A DNA stretch of 64,000 bases. It comes from Paraburkholderia caballeronis (GTDB taxonomy: Bacteria > Pseudomonadota > Gammaproteobacteria > Burkholderiales > Burkholderiaceae). The notes beneath the pieces were generated by a model, which saw nothing but the letters and a program-made list of their open reading frames with translations, did not search any database and was not told the DNA's origin. The stretch is taken from assembly GCF_900104845.1 (NCBI RefSeq), contig NZ_FNSR01000003.1:620001-684000 (forward strand). The letters are read 5' to 3'. Positions 45,285 through 57,276 of the stretch are shown here, piece after piece; position 1 is the first letter of the stretch; each line of letters opens with the position of its first letter. Made by a program: the position numbers and the translations under genes.

Positions 45285-47015
45285 ATGATGAATGACTCGG
45301 ATTCGGTAGCGGGCGGCGGCAGCTTTGCGAAAGCGGTGTTCCGGCTGCTGCGGCCATACTGGGTGATCGTTCTCGTCGCGACCGCGATGGGCGGCGTGAG
45401 CGGCCTGTGCACCGCATGGCTGCTCGCGGTGATCAACGACGGACTGCACGCGCCGGGCGGCATCACCGGGCGCATGGTCGGCACGTTCGTGCTGCTGTGC
45501 GTCGTGACGCTGTCGGGCAACGCCATCGCGGGCATCGCGAACAGCGTCACCGGCCAGAAGATCATCGCCGCGCTGCGCAAGGACATTGCGTCGCGCATCG
45601 TCTGCGCGCCGATCCCCGAACTGGAGCGTTACCGGATCCACCGGCTGCTTGCGACGCTGAACAGCGACATCGACACGGTCAGCGCGTTTACGTTCGGCTT
45701 TCCGAGTTATGCGGTGGCGCTCGCGGTGGCCATCGGCTGCATCGGCTATATGTTGATCCTGTCGCCGGTGCTGTTCGTGATCGCCGCGATCGCGATCGTG
45801 CTCGGCGCGCTGGTGAACCAGTACGCGTCGGGCCAGTGGGCGCGCCACTACGAGGGCGTGCGCACCGCGCAGGACGATCTGCAGAAGCAGTACCGCGCGA
45901 TCACCGAGGGCGCGAAGGAACTGCGGATCAACCGCGAGCGGCGGCTGCGGGTGTACGGCGTTCAGTTGACCGACGCGGCCGACCGCATCTCGGATCTGAA
46001 GATCAAGGCGATGCGGCTCTTCTACGGCGCGGGCGCGGTGGGCTCGACGCTGTTCTTCGTCGTGATCGGCGTGATCCTGCTGATGCAGCATCAACTCGGT
46101 GTCGATTCGCGCGTGGTCAGCGGCTTCGTGATCGTGCTGCTGTACGTGCGCGGACCGGTGGAGCAACTGGCCGGCGTGCTGCCGACGCTGTCACAGGCGC
46201 GCATCTCGTTCCGGCGTATCGCGGAGCTGTCCGCGCAGTTCCAGACCCGCGAGGCGCGGCTGCTGACCGCCGTGCTGACCGATGGCGAGCGGCGCGATGC
46301 GCGGCAGCCGGACAGCATCGAACTGCGCTCGGTCGTCTACGCGTTTCCGAAGGTGTCGGATGCGCCGCCGTTCACGCTCGGGCCGATCGACCTGAAGATC
46401 GAGCGCGGCGAAACGCTGTTCATCATCGGCGAGAACGGGTCGGGCAAGACCACGCTCATCAAGATCCTGCTCGGTCTGTATGCGCCGCAAGGCGGCCAGT
46501 TGATGCTCGATGGCGAGCCGGTGGGACCGGACGGCCTCGACGATTACCGGCAACTGTTTTCCGCGGTGTTTTCCGATTACCACCTGTTCGACGACATCGT
46601 CGCGAGCGACCCCGCGCTGATCGTGCAGGCCGCCGCTTATCTGGAACAGTTCGAGATCGCGCACAAGGTCAGGATCGAGAACGGCGTGTTCTCGACGATC
46701 GACCTGTCGACCGGGCAGCGCAAGCGGCTCGCGCTCGTGCATGCGCTGCTGGAGCAGCGCCCGATCATGATGTTCGACGAATGGGCCGCCGATCAGGACC
46801 CGACGTTCCGCCGGATCTTCTACACGGAGTTCCTGCCGGAACTGAAGCGGCAGGGCAAGACGCTGATCGTGGTGTCGCACGACGACCGTTATTTTGGTGG
46901 CGCGGACAAGATCATCCGCATCCGCGACGGCAAGATCGTGCAGCAGGGCGACGGCGCGTCGTTTGCGTATGTGCATGTGAAGGCGGGGGAGGATCTGCAG
47001 AAGCTCGGCAGCTAG
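45285..47015 (+). CDS. PvdE/SyrD-type cyclic-peptide ABC exporter (fused permease-ATPase)
   Basis: A 576-residue half-transporter of the cyclic-peptide-export family. About six transmembrane segments lie in residues 20-300. A nucleotide-binding domain follows with Walker A (GENGSGKTT), a degenerate signature LSTGQRKRLAL, and the family-typical Walker B MMFDEWAADQDP. PvdE moves acylated pyoverdine precursor to the periplasm; by analogy this protein should export the lipopeptide across the inner membrane. AAGGA at 45273-45277 supports ATG 45285, with a second ATG immediately after it. It is the last gene of the rightward run and is followed by a hairpin terminator. A periplasmic product fits with the acylase at the left edge. 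Confidence 0.9.
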   Translation: MMNDSDSVAGGGSFAKAVFRLLRPYWVIVLVATAMGGVSGLCTAWLLAVINDGLHAPGGITGRMVGTFVLLCVVTLSGNAIAGIANSVTGQKIIAALRKDIASRIVCAPIPELERYRIHRLLATLNSDIDTVSAFTFGFPSYAVALAVAIGCIGYMLILSPVLFVIAAIAIVLGALVNQYASGQWARHYEGVRTAQDDLQKQYRAITEGAKELRINRERRLRVYGVQLTDAADRISDLKIKAMRLFYGAGAVGSTLFFVVIGVILLMQHQLGVDSRVVSGFVIVLLYVRGPVEQLAGVLPTLSQARISFRRIAELSAQFQTREARLLTAVLTDGERRDARQPDSIELRSVVYAFPKVSDAPPFTLGPIDLKIERGETLFIIGENGSGKTTLIKILLGLYAPQGGQLMLDGEPVGPDGLDDYRQLFSAVFSDYHLFDDIVASDPALIVQAAAYLEQFEIAHKVRIENGVFSTIDLSTGQRKRLALVHALLEQRPIMMFDEWAADQDPTFRRIFYTEFLPELKRQGKTLIVVSHDDRYFGGADKIIRIRDGKIVQQGDGASFAYVHVKAGEDLQKLGS

Positions 47016-47079
47016 TTGCAACAAACGGCTCGACCGGAGCAGGCGTCTTTCACGCAGGCGGCATGTGGCGGTCCCGCAC

Positions 47080-47114
47080 AAAAAACGACGGCCGGTCTCA
47101 AGACCGGCCGTCGT
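47080..47114. terminator. Bidirectional terminator between exporter and katG
   Basis: A 14-bp perfect stem (ACGACGGCCGGTCT at 47085-47098 with its complement at 47101-47114) is flanked on the left by A6. That gives a U-tract for the leftward katG transcript; the rightward side has only a short T-rich tail. It lies between convergent genes. Confidence 0.85.
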
Positions 47115-47152
47115 CGTTTCGACACCGGCGCGTCACGCGCCGGCGATCCCCA

Positions 47153-49757
<2,605 letters not shown>

Positions 49758-51527
49758 TCAGAACGTCTCCCAGTCGTCCGATCCGCTGCCGGCGCTCGAT
49801 GCGGCCCGCGCTTTCGGCGGCATGGCGTTGGCGACGCCCGGCGGCGCGGAGGCGGGTTTCGTCGTCCTGAGAACCGGCGTGCGTTTCGGCGCCGCAAGAC
49901 GCCTGGGCTCGCTGCGCGACGGCAGCGTGGTTCTCGCCGCGGACTGCGCCGCTGCGGACGCGAACGCGGACACCCGGAACACGTTGACCGCGTCCTTCAG
50001 CTTCGCCGCCTGCTCCTGCAACGACTGCGCGGCGGCGGCGGCTTCCTCGACCTGCGCCGCGTTCTGCTGCGTGGTTTCGTCCATCTGCACGATCGCCTGA
50101 TTCACCTGCTCGATGCCGCGGCTCTGTTCCTCGGACGCCGACGCGATCTCGCCCATCAGGTCCGACACCTGCGCGATCGCCTGCCGGACTTCGCCCATCG
50201 TCGCGCCCGCGCCCTCGGCCTGCCGCGAGCCTTCCTCGACGAGCCGCACCGACGACTCGATCAGCGTCTTGATCTCTCCCGCGGCCGCCGACGAGCGTTG
50301 CGCGAGGCTGCGGACCTCGCCCGCGACCACCGCGAACCCGCGTCCCTGTTCGCCGGCGCGCGCGGCCTCGACTGCCGCGTTCAGCGCGAGGATGTTGGTC
50401 TGGAAGGCGATGCCCTCGATCAGCCCGTTGATCTCCGAAATCTTGCCGGAGCTTTCGCGGATCTTGCCGATCGTCGCGACCATCGTCTGCACGGCGTCGT
50501 GACCGGTGCCGGCTTCGCGCGTCGCGTTCATCGCGAGCTTGTTCGCTTCGCGCGCGTTGTCGGCGTTCTGCTTCACGGTCTCCGTCAGTTGCGCCATGCT
50601 CGCGGCCGTCTGTTCGAGCGACGCCGCCTGTTCCTCGGTGCGCGACGACAGGTCGATGTTGCCCGCCGCGATTTCCGACGCGCCCGTCGTGACGCTCTCG
50701 GTGCCCGCGCGCACGCCGGTCACCACCGAGGACAGGCTGTCGCGCATCGTCTTCAGCGCATCGAGCAGCGCGCCGGTTTCGTCGCGCGAGGTCGAATCGA
50801 TCGCGACGGTCAGGTCGCCGGACGCGACCGCGTGCGCGATCTCCGACGCGCGCGTGATCGGACGGATCACGCTGCGCGAGATCGTCCACGCGATGAAGCC
50901 GCCGAGGAGCACCGCGAACACGCCGAGCGCGAGCATCAGCGTCGTAAACGAACTGGCGATCGAACGGGCTTCGACCGACAGGTCGCGGCTCATCTTCTCT
51001 TCGAGGTCGATCATCGCGTTGATGCTGTCGAGCCAGTCGTTGAACGCGGGGCGCGCTTCGCCCAGCAGCACGCGGTCGGCTTCCGTGAGATCGCCGGACT
51101 GCCGCAGCGCGATGACCTTCGCGATCAGCGGCAGCGTGCGCGCCTCGACGCTCTTGATGCGCGCGAGGTCCGCGCGCTCGTCGGCGGTGACGTCGGTGCC
51201 GGCCGCGAACATCTGGTCGAGCGGCCGCGCCGACTGCGCGTATTCGTCGGTGAGCTTGCGGATCAGATCCTCCTGCGCCTGGAGGCCGCTGTCGCTGCCT
51301 TCGAGCACGACGTCGCGCAGCGCGATCGCGCGGTTGTGGACGCTGCCGCGAAAGTTGATCGCATAACGCTGCTTGACGCCGTTCAGTTCGCTGATCGTCG
51401 ACAGGCTCTTGTTGATCCGGCCGACCTGGACCGCGCCGACCGCCGTCAACGCGAGCAGCAATACGAGCACCGCGCCAAAACCGATTGCAAGCCGTCCCCC
51501 GATTTTTATGCGGGTAATATTAAGCAT
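49758..51527 (-). CDS. Methyl-accepting chemotaxis protein
   Basis: A 589-residue inner-membrane chemoreceptor. Transmembrane segment 1 is near residues 12-34 and segment 2 near 190-212. Between them lies a periplasmic four-helix-bundle sensor with the [14 protein letters not shown] segment found in 4HB-type receptors. A HAMP linker ([26 protein letters not shown]) and the signalling hairpin, with tip [34 protein letters not shown], follow. The chain ends in a flexible Ala/Pro/Arg-rich linker and the C-terminal pentapeptide DWETF, close to the NWETF tether that docks CheR and CheB. The ATG at 51527 ([17 protein letters not shown]) is chosen over the longer frame because it begins right before transmembrane segment 1. 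The ligand is unknown. Confidence 0.93.
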   Translation of the reverse strand: MLNITRIKIGGRLAIGFGAVLVLLLALTAVGAVQVGRINKSLSTISELNGVKQRYAINFRGSVHNRAIALRDVVLEGSDSGLQAQEDLIRKLTDEYAQSARPLDQMFAAGTDVTADERADLARIKSVEARTLPLIAKVIALRQSGDLTEADRVLLGEARPAFNDWLDSINAMIDLEEKMSRDLSVEARSIASSFTTLMLALGVFAVLLGGFIAWTISRSVIRPITRASEIAHAVASGDLTVAIDSTSRDETGALLDALKTMRDSLSSVVTGVRAGTESVTTGASEIAAGNIDLSSRTEEQAASLEQTAASMAQLTETVKQNADNAREANKLAMNATREAGTGHDAVQTMVATIGKIRESSGKISEINGLIEGIAFQTNILALNAAVEAARAGEQGRGFAVVAGEVRSLAQRSSAAAGEIKTLIESSVRLVEEGSRQAEGAGATMGEVRQAIAQVSDLMGEIASASEEQSRGIEQVNQAIVQMDETTQQNAAQVEEAAAAAQSLQEQAAKLKDAVNVFRVSAFASAAAQSAARTTLPSRSEPRRLAAPKRTPVLRTTKPASAPPGVANAMPPKARAASSAGSGSDDWETF

Positions 51528-51938
51528 GAATATTCCATTGAATAGGTTCGACGCAATCCGTGGCGTCACCCGAAAACACGCAATACAGGCATACCCGAAG
51601 CTCGACAATCTGGCCTGAGCGCGACTGTGCACCGGTTAACGGAAGCGATTAACTGAAATTGAGTGCCGAATTGAATAATGGGCAATTGATTGATTTCATC
51701 GGTTCAATAGGGGGTTCCGCAAACGTTTTTTTCAGATTGTTAATTACTGGGAGCGGCTATTTATCGGGGTAAAACCCGGCGCGGTGCGGCTGATAGGGCT
51801 GTCAGATCGACCTCATCTGTCGTCTGGACGACAATGGCGGATACGCCAGACCGAAGCAGCGACAGGGAAAGGCAATGGATATCCGAATCGAAAATTATGA
51901 AGCACCCGCATAACAACTTTCGGGCGGGATAAGTTTCT

Positions 51939-51967
51939 GGCGCATTCAGGGAATTCGGCGCATTCAG
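51939..51967 (+). repeat. 11-bp direct repeat GGCGCATTCAG x2
   Basis: Two exact copies of GGCGCATTCAG start 18 bp apart, just upstream of the predicted -35 at 51987. The position suits an activator or repressor site, but no regulator is identified. Confidence 0.55.
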
Positions 51968-51986
51968 AAGAAAGTGATTTCCGATT

Positions 51987-52015
51987 TTGTCAAGCCAATA
52001 CCGTCTTTATATTTT
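51987..52015 (+). promoter_or_regulatory. Predicted promoter of the globin-GAF-EAL gene
   Basis: TTGTCA (51987-51992, five of six matches) and TATTTT (52010-52015, four of six) are separated by 17 bp. The predicted leader is about 120 nt. Confidence 0.4.
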
Positions 52016-52144
52016 TCGCCGGTGCGCTAAAGAATCCGGCGACCGGGGACGTAAAAGCGCTCATCCTCAACCCGAATCATGAAGGTCCATGTTCCGTTCT
52101 GTAATTCTTCAACGAGTCACCCTGATTGCGGCATTCGTTGAATC

Positions 52145-54226
52145 ATGACCTGGCGCACTTCGGGAACTGATGACCGCGACGACGACGCGGACGACACGCT
52201 GCACCTCTACGGTCCGGCGTGGCAGCCGGCGCTCGACCGCCTCGCGGCCGAACTGCGGCGCAGCGGCCGCGCGATCGTGGACCGTTTTTATGCGGGGCTC
52301 TCGACGCTGCCGCGCTCGCGGCAGTTTCTCGACGTGCTGTCCGCGGATGAACTCGGCAACCTGAAGGCCCATCAGTTGCAGAACCTGCTGATGCTCGCCA
52401 CGCCCGACCTCACGTTCGAGCGCCATCGCGCGATCGCGCTGCACGTCGGCCGCGTGCACGCGATCGTCGGCCTGCCCGCGGACGAGGTGATTCTCGGCCA
52501 GGAGGCGCTGCACGTCGCCGTTCGCCGTCATGTGGACTCCGCCGTGCACGGCGAGGCGCTCGCGCTGCTCGGCCGGCGCCTGATCCGCGACATCGCGTGG
52601 CAGATCGAGTCGTATCTGCGGCTGAAGGGGGCGCGCTACGAAACGGTCCAGCAGATCACGCAGCTTGCGTGGGACGTGGGCAGCTACACCGACCTGATCG
52701 TCGAAGTCGCGCAGACGCTCGGCGCGCACGACGAGATCGCCGGCTGCTCGTTCGGCCGTCCCGATGGGCACGGCAAGTTCCGCTTCGAGTCGATCGCGGG
52801 CGCGAACACCGAGTCGTATTTCGCCGCGCTGGAGCGTTCGGCGGGCGGCCCGATCAATTCGATGGACGCGGGGCCGGTCGGCCGCGCGTGGCGCAGCGCG
52901 AAGATCGAGCGCTGCGTGAACTTCTCGACCGATCCTCGCATGAGCCCGTGGCGGCCGGCGGCCCGCGCGGCGGGTTTTCGCAGCAGCGTCGCGATTCCGC
53001 TCGCGGAGCCCGGCGGCCGGCCGGTCGCGGTGCTGACGCTGCACAGCGCGCTGCCCGGCGGTTTCGTGTCCGACGATCAGGCGAACTTCCTCGTGCAGTT
53101 GCAGATGCTGCTCGTGTCCGCGATCCGGCGCATGGAGAACCAGGACGGCATCACGCGCACGGTCCGCTACGAAACGCGCCGGCGCTGGGCCGAGCTGCTG
53201 CGCTCGGACGCGCTCGAAATGCATTACCAGCCGGTCGTCGACCTGAAGAGCGGCCGCGTCACGAAAGTGGAGGCGCTCGCGCGGCTGCGCGACGGCGACC
53301 GGCTGCTGACGCCGGCCGTGTTTTTTCCGGCGCTGTCGTCGGACGACTTCCTGGAGCTGTACGCGCGCGGGCTGCGGCAGGCGCTCGCGCAGCGCGCCGG
53401 CTGGCTGCGCGCGGGTTTCGACGTCGGCGTGTCGGTGAACCTGCCGTCCGGCGCGTTCGGCGACGACCGTTATTTCGACGCGACGCAGCGCGCGTTGAGC
53501 GAATACGCATGCCCGTCGCCCGGCCTGACGCTCGAAGTGCTCGAAACCGACGAGATCGCGTCGGGCGCGAACGTGCTCGGCGAACTGGCGCGCTTCAAGG
53601 GGCTCGGCATCCGGCTCGCGGAAGACGATCTCGGCTCCGGCCATAGCAGCCTGACGCGGCTGCGCGAGCTGCCGTTCGACGTGATCAAGATCGACCGCAG
53701 CATCGTCACGCTGGCCGACGACGACGCGTCGGACGTGCTGCGTTTCGTGTACCAGTTGACCCGGCTCGGCCATTCGCTCGGCAAGCAGGTGATCGTCGAG
53801 GGCGTCGAGAATCGCGAACTGCTCGAAGCGATCGCGACGCTCGGCGTCGACGCGGTGCAGGGTTACGTGATCGCGCGGCCGATGCCGGCCGCGGACCTCG
53901 AACGATGGATCGCGCAATACCAGCCGCTCAGCCTGCCCGATCATTCCGGCTCGCACAGCCCGCTCGTGCGGCTCGCGCGGCTGCTGCTGTGGGAGGAGCG
54001 GCTGTACCTGCATCTCGCGGGGATGGCGTCGCCCGCGCGCGTGGGCGCGGACGAAATGGCGGGACGCCCGCGCCGGGAACCGGCCCTGCCGCCGGAATTG
54101 CCGTTCGGCTCGATCGATACGGCGCTCCAGCAGGCGCTCGTCGATGCCGCGCTCGAACACGGAATGATCAGCCCCGAGTACGGCGCGGCGCGGCGGCGTC
54201 TGGTCGGCGTGCTGACCCGCCGTTAG
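52145..54226 (+). CDS. Globin-sensor - GAF - EAL c-di-GMP phosphodiesterase
   Basis: A 693-residue cytoplasmic signalling protein. Residues ~20-170 resemble a globin-coupled sensor; H105 in VGRVHAIVGLP is the likely proximal haem ligand, so the input is probably O2 or another gas. Residues ~180-335 form a GAF domain. Residues ~345-595 form an EAL domain with intact-looking motifs (VEALARL, NLPSGAF, EVLETDEIA, EDDLGSGHSSL, IKIDRSIV, VEGVEN, QGYVIARP), so it should hydrolyse c-di-GMP. A short helical tail of unknown function follows. No GGDEF domain is present. It stands 147 bp before a siaABCD-like operon ending in a diguanylate cyclase, so synthesis and breakdown of c-di-GMP are encoded side by side. 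No strong ribosome-binding site is seen at ATG 52145. Confidence 0.85.
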   Translation: MTWRTSGTDDRDDDADDTLHLYGPAWQPALDRLAAELRRSGRAIVDRFYAGLSTLPRSRQFLDVLSADELGNLKAHQLQNLLMLATPDLTFERHRAIALHVGRVHAIVGLPADEVILGQEALHVAVRRHVDSAVHGEALALLGRRLIRDIAWQIESYLRLKGARYETVQQITQLAWDVGSYTDLIVEVAQTLGAHDEIAGCSFGRPDGHGKFRFESIAGANTESYFAALERSAGGPINSMDAGPVGRAWRSAKIERCVNFSTDPRMSPWRPAARAAGFRSSVAIPLAEPGGRPVAVLTLHSALPGGFVSDDQANFLVQLQMLLVSAIRRMENQDGITRTVRYETRRRWAELLRSDALEMHYQPVVDLKSGRVTKVEALARLRDGDRLLTPAVFFPALSSDDFLELYARGLRQALAQRAGWLRAGFDVGVSVNLPSGAFGDDRYFDATQRALSEYACPSPGLTLEVLETDEIASGANVLGELARFKGLGIRLAEDDLGSGHSSLTRLRELPFDVIKIDRSIVTLADDDASDVLRFVYQLTRLGHSLGKQVIVEGVENRELLEAIATLGVDAVQGYVIARPMPAADLERWIAQYQPLSLPDHSGSHSPLVRLARLLLWEERLYLHLAGMASPARVGADEMAGRPRREPALPPELPFGSIDTALQQALVDAALEHGMISPEYGAARRRLVGVLTRR

Positions 54227-54372
54227 CCGTCGCCTCCGGAAACAAACGCCGCTCCGCCGTGATGAACCCAACCGATATTCGATGATTTCCATGGACTGTC
54301 GTACCAACGCCGAACCGGCCGGCGCGCCGCGCGCGCGAGACCGGAGCAGCCATCAACACAGGCTGCGCCCCG

Positions 54373-56313
54373 ATGTCGATTCGCGCGCTGCTTGACCGCG
54401 GCCTGGTCGCGTGTTGCGGCGTGCTGCTCGCGCTGTTCGTGCTGCTGCTGTCGAACGGATGGCGCGCGTTCGCCGCCGCCGGCGACGCGCTCGCGACGTT
54501 CCGCACGTTTCGCAGCGCGCTCGTCGCGATGGAGACGGTGTCGGCCGAACGCGCGCCGACCAACGGCGCGCTCGGCGAGGAATGGCCGGTGCCCGAGCCG
54601 AAGCTCGCCGCGTTGCGCGCCGCGCGCCGTGCGAGCGACGACGCGCTCGCGCTGTTGTCCGCGCGGCTCGATGACGAAACCTGCGAGCCGTGCCGCGCGG
54701 AACGGCCGGCGATCGACGCGGCGCGCAGCGACCTGCTGCTCGCGCGCGCGAACGCCGACCGGCTGTTGCGGCTGCCGCGCGCGGAGCGTTCGCAACCGGC
54801 GCTGGACGACGCGGTCGCGCGGATGGTCGACGTGATTCCGCAGTTGCAGCCGGCGGTGTATGCGGCGGACCGCAGCATCGTCACCAGCGACGCGGGCAGC
54901 AGCGACATGACCGACTATCTGCGGCTCGCGAGTCTCGCGGCATTGCTGCGCGAGCAGGCCGGGCTGCTCGGCTCGCGCTTCACCGGCGCGCTCGGCGCGC
55001 GTCGGCCGTTGAGCGGGAGCGAGCAGCGCGACATCGCGATGTCGTATGGGCGCATCGGCCAGTTGCGCGAGCTGATCGATTCGCTGACGCGCAGCCGCAC
55101 CGACGCGAAGATGAACGACGATGCCGTGCTCGCCCGGATGCGCGACCAGTATTTCGGCGCGGGGCTCGCGTATGCCGGTTCGGTCGAGGCGCTCGCGAGC
55201 CGCGCGGACGGCGCGCCGCCGTCGACCGCGCAGTTCGCGCAGCGTTACGTGCCGCTGATGCGGCCGATCGTCGATTTCCGCGACGCCATGCTGAACCGCG
55301 TCGAGACCGGCCTGCGCAGGCATCGCGACGCGCTGCTGGTGCGGCTCGCCGGCGGCGGCATCGGCCTGGTCGCAGTGGCGATCGCGCTGCTGCTGGGCGC
55401 GCGGCGTTTTCGCCGGCGCATCATCGTGCCGCTCGCGGACGCGACGCACGAGATCGTCGCGGTCGCGGCCGGCCGCCCGAGCGCGGATATCGCGCCGCAC
55501 GCGTACAGCGGCGAGATCCGCGAACTGTTCGACGCGGTCCGCACGCTGAAGGCGAACACGCTCGACCGGATGCGCTCGATCGAATACGCGAGCCTGATCC
55601 AGCGCGCGATGCTGCCCGATCCGTCGATCGAGGCCGGCTTCGGCGCGAATCATTTCGTGCTGTGGAAGCCGCGCGACGTGGTCGGCGGCGACTTCTACCT
55701 GTGCCGCCGCAACGCGGACGGCGACCTGGTCGGCGTGATCGACTGCGCGGGCCACGGCGTGCCGGGCGCGCTGATGACGATGACCGCCCGCGCGCTGTTC
55801 GAGCGCGCGATGGAGGCGACGCCGCTCGACGATCCCGCGGCGATCCTGCGCCGCACCGACGACGGGCTGCGCCGGATGCTGAGCCGCGAGCGGCTCGACA
55901 AGGTGCTCGCGGGCAGCATGGACGCCGGCCTCGTGTTCGTCGATCGCGTGCGGCGGCGCATCGTGTTCGCCGGCGCGAAGATTTCGCTGTTCGCGACCGA
56001 CGGCCGCGACGTGCACGAGCACAAGGGCGCGCGCCGTGCGATCGGCGACCGGCGTCGCGGCGAATACGACAACGTCGAGGTGGCATTGCGGCCGGGCTGG
56101 ACGTTCTATCTGGGCACGGACGGCCTGTTCGACCAGGCCGGCGGCGACGACGGTTTCGGCTTCGGCGGCACGCGTTTCGCGTCGATGCTGCGCGACCACG
56201 CGCATCTGCCGCTGGACGACCAGGCGCGCGTGTTCGAGGCGACGCTCGACGCATACCGGCGCGGCCACCCGCAGCGCGACGACATGACCCTGCTTGCGTT
56301 TCGCATTGACTGA
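54373..56313 (+). CDS. siaA: SiaA-like membrane PP2C/SpoIIE phosphatase
   Basis: A 646-residue protein with an N-terminal transmembrane helix (residues 10-30), a long periplasmic sensor region, a second helix near 320-345, a HAMP-like linker, and a PP2C/SpoIIE phosphatase domain (~395-645). Metal-binding acidic residues appear in RDVVGGDFYLC, DCAGHGVPGALMTM and GTDGLFDQ. In Pseudomonas, SiaA dephosphorylates SiaC so that SiaC can activate the cyclase SiaD. It is the first gene of a four-gene run with matching siaB, siaC and siaD, which makes the assignment strong. The signal sensed is unknown. Confidence 0.88.
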   Translation: MSIRALLDRGLVACCGVLLALFVLLLSNGWRAFAAAGDALATFRTFRSALVAMETVSAERAPTNGALGEEWPVPEPKLAALRAARRASDDALALLSARLDDETCEPCRAERPAIDAARSDLLLARANADRLLRLPRAERSQPALDDAVARMVDVIPQLQPAVYAADRSIVTSDAGSSDMTDYLRLASLAALLREQAGLLGSRFTGALGARRPLSGSEQRDIAMSYGRIGQLRELIDSLTRSRTDAKMNDDAVLARMRDQYFGAGLAYAGSVEALASRADGAPPSTAQFAQRYVPLMRPIVDFRDAMLNRVETGLRRHRDALLVRLAGGGIGLVAVAIALLLGARRFRRRIIVPLADATHEIVAVAAGRPSADIAPHAYSGEIRELFDAVRTLKANTLDRMRSIEYASLIQRAMLPDPSIEAGFGANHFVLWKPRDVVGGDFYLCRRNADGDLVGVIDCAGHGVPGALMTMTARALFERAMEATPLDDPAAILRRTDDGLRRMLSRERLDKVLAGSMDAGLVFVDRVRRRIVFAGAKISLFATDGRDVHEHKGARRAIGDRRRGEYDNVEVALRPGWTFYLGTDGLFDQAGGDDGFGFGGTRFASMLRDHAHLPLDDQARVFEATLDAYRRGHPQRDDMTLLAFRID

Positions 56314-56326
56314 CGAGGACCCACGG

Positions 56327-56869
56327 ATGGAATCGCTGGACCTGCTGAGCCTGCGCGAACAGTACACGCGGCAACGCATCATGCTGTGCTTCAACGGCCC
56401 GATCTCGCGCAGCCTGCTCGAAGAGATCGGCAATGCGCTGCGCGGCTACATGGAAGCCGAGCAGGCGACGCCGAACGAGGCGATGGACGTGTTCGCCGTC
56501 TACATCGAGATGACGCAGAACATTCGCCGCTATACGGCGCAACGCGGCTACAACGAGCAGACTGCGACCGCGACGGTCGCGATCGGCCGCGGCGCGGCCG
56601 ACGGCTACGTCGTTTTCGCGGGCAACGTGGTCGAGCGCGACGACGGCCTGCGGCTGATGCGGACGATCGACGCCATCGGGCGCCTCGACCCGGCCGACCT
56701 GAAGGCCGCATACCGCGCGCAGTTGCGGCGGCCGCGCGAGCGCGCGCCGGGCGGCGGCGCGGGACTCGGGCTGCTGGGCATCGCGAGGAAGAGCCGCGTG
56801 CCGCTGCAGCCGTCGCTCGCGGACCAACCTGACGGACGCGCATTCTTCAGCCTGCGCGCCGTGATCTGA
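56327..56869 (+). CDS. siaB: SiaB-like kinase
   Basis: A 180-residue protein of the SiaB family (DUF6272-like), an unusual small kinase that phosphorylates SiaC and opposes SiaA. The start at 56327 has GAGGA at 56315-56319 and lies 13 bp after the siaA stop. The conserved-looking region is residues 15-135 (MLCFNGPISRSLLEEIGNALRGYM, EMTQNIRRYTAQRGY, GNVVERDDGLRLMR). The C-terminus is Pro/Arg/Gly-rich. Assignment leans on gene order as well as sequence. Confidence 0.8.
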   Translation: MESLDLLSLREQYTRQRIMLCFNGPISRSLLEEIGNALRGYMEAEQATPNEAMDVFAVYIEMTQNIRRYTAQRGYNEQTATATVAIGRGAADGYVVFAGNVVERDDGLRLMRTIDAIGRLDPADLKAAYRAQLRRPRERAPGGGAGLGLLGIARKSRVPLQPSLADQPDGRAFFSLRAVI

Positions 56870-56883
56870 TCGGGCATTACATC

Positions 56884-57276
56884 ATGAGCAACCAACTTGT
56901 TATCGGCGGGACGCCGTCCACACCGTCGATCGACGGCGACTGGCAGGCCGGCGTCCTCGCGATGAGCGGCGATTCGTATCCGGAGAACGCGTACGAACTG
57001 TTCGACCAGGTGACCGGCTGGATTCGCCGCTTTTTCGCCGCGGAACCGCGCCCCCTCGCGCTCGAATTGCAACTGCTGTATCTGAACACCAGTTCGATCA
57101 AGGCGATGATGGAGATCTTCGACCTGTTCGAGGACGCGCATCGCGAAGGGCGCGCGGTGCGCGTCGTCTGGTACTACGACAGCCACAACGAACGCGTGGC
57201 CGAACTCGCGGCCGAGTTTCGCGAGGACTGCACGTTCGAATTCGAGATCCTCGCGCGCGACGAGGATCCGCGATGA
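56884..57276 (+). CDS. siaC: SiaC-like regulatory phosphoprotein
   Basis: A 130-residue protein of the SiaC (DUF1987) family. In its unphosphorylated form SiaC binds and activates the cyclase SiaD; the SiaB kinase and SiaA phosphatase control it through one Thr. Here the matching residue is T69 in LNTSSIKAMMEI. The stop overlaps the siaD start by 4 bp (ATGA), implying coupled translation and tight stoichiometry of the two partners. Confidence 0.88.
   Translation: MSNQLVIGGTPSTPSIDGDWQAGVLAMSGDSYPENAYELFDQVTGWIRRFFAAEPRPLALELQLLYLNTSSIKAMMEIFDLFEDAHREGRAVRVVWYYDSHNERVAELAAEFREDCTFEFEILARDEDPR

Larger units (their letters stand above)
51528..52144. other. Divergent intergenic region (chemoreceptor / globin-EAL gene)
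   Basis: A 617-bp, relatively AT-rich non-coding stretch. It contains an 11-bp direct repeat (51939-51949 and 51957-51967) and a sigma-70-like promoter (51987-52015) pointing to the globin-EAL gene. A clear sigma-28 promoter for the chemoreceptor was looked for and not found. Short ORFs crossing it look spurious. Confidence 0.6.

Noticed and set aside
51750..51800. Sigma-28 (FliA) promoter for the chemoreceptor (CCCGATAA on the minus strand)
   Set aside because: The -10-like half is present, but no TAAA-type -35 occurs about 15 bp upstream.
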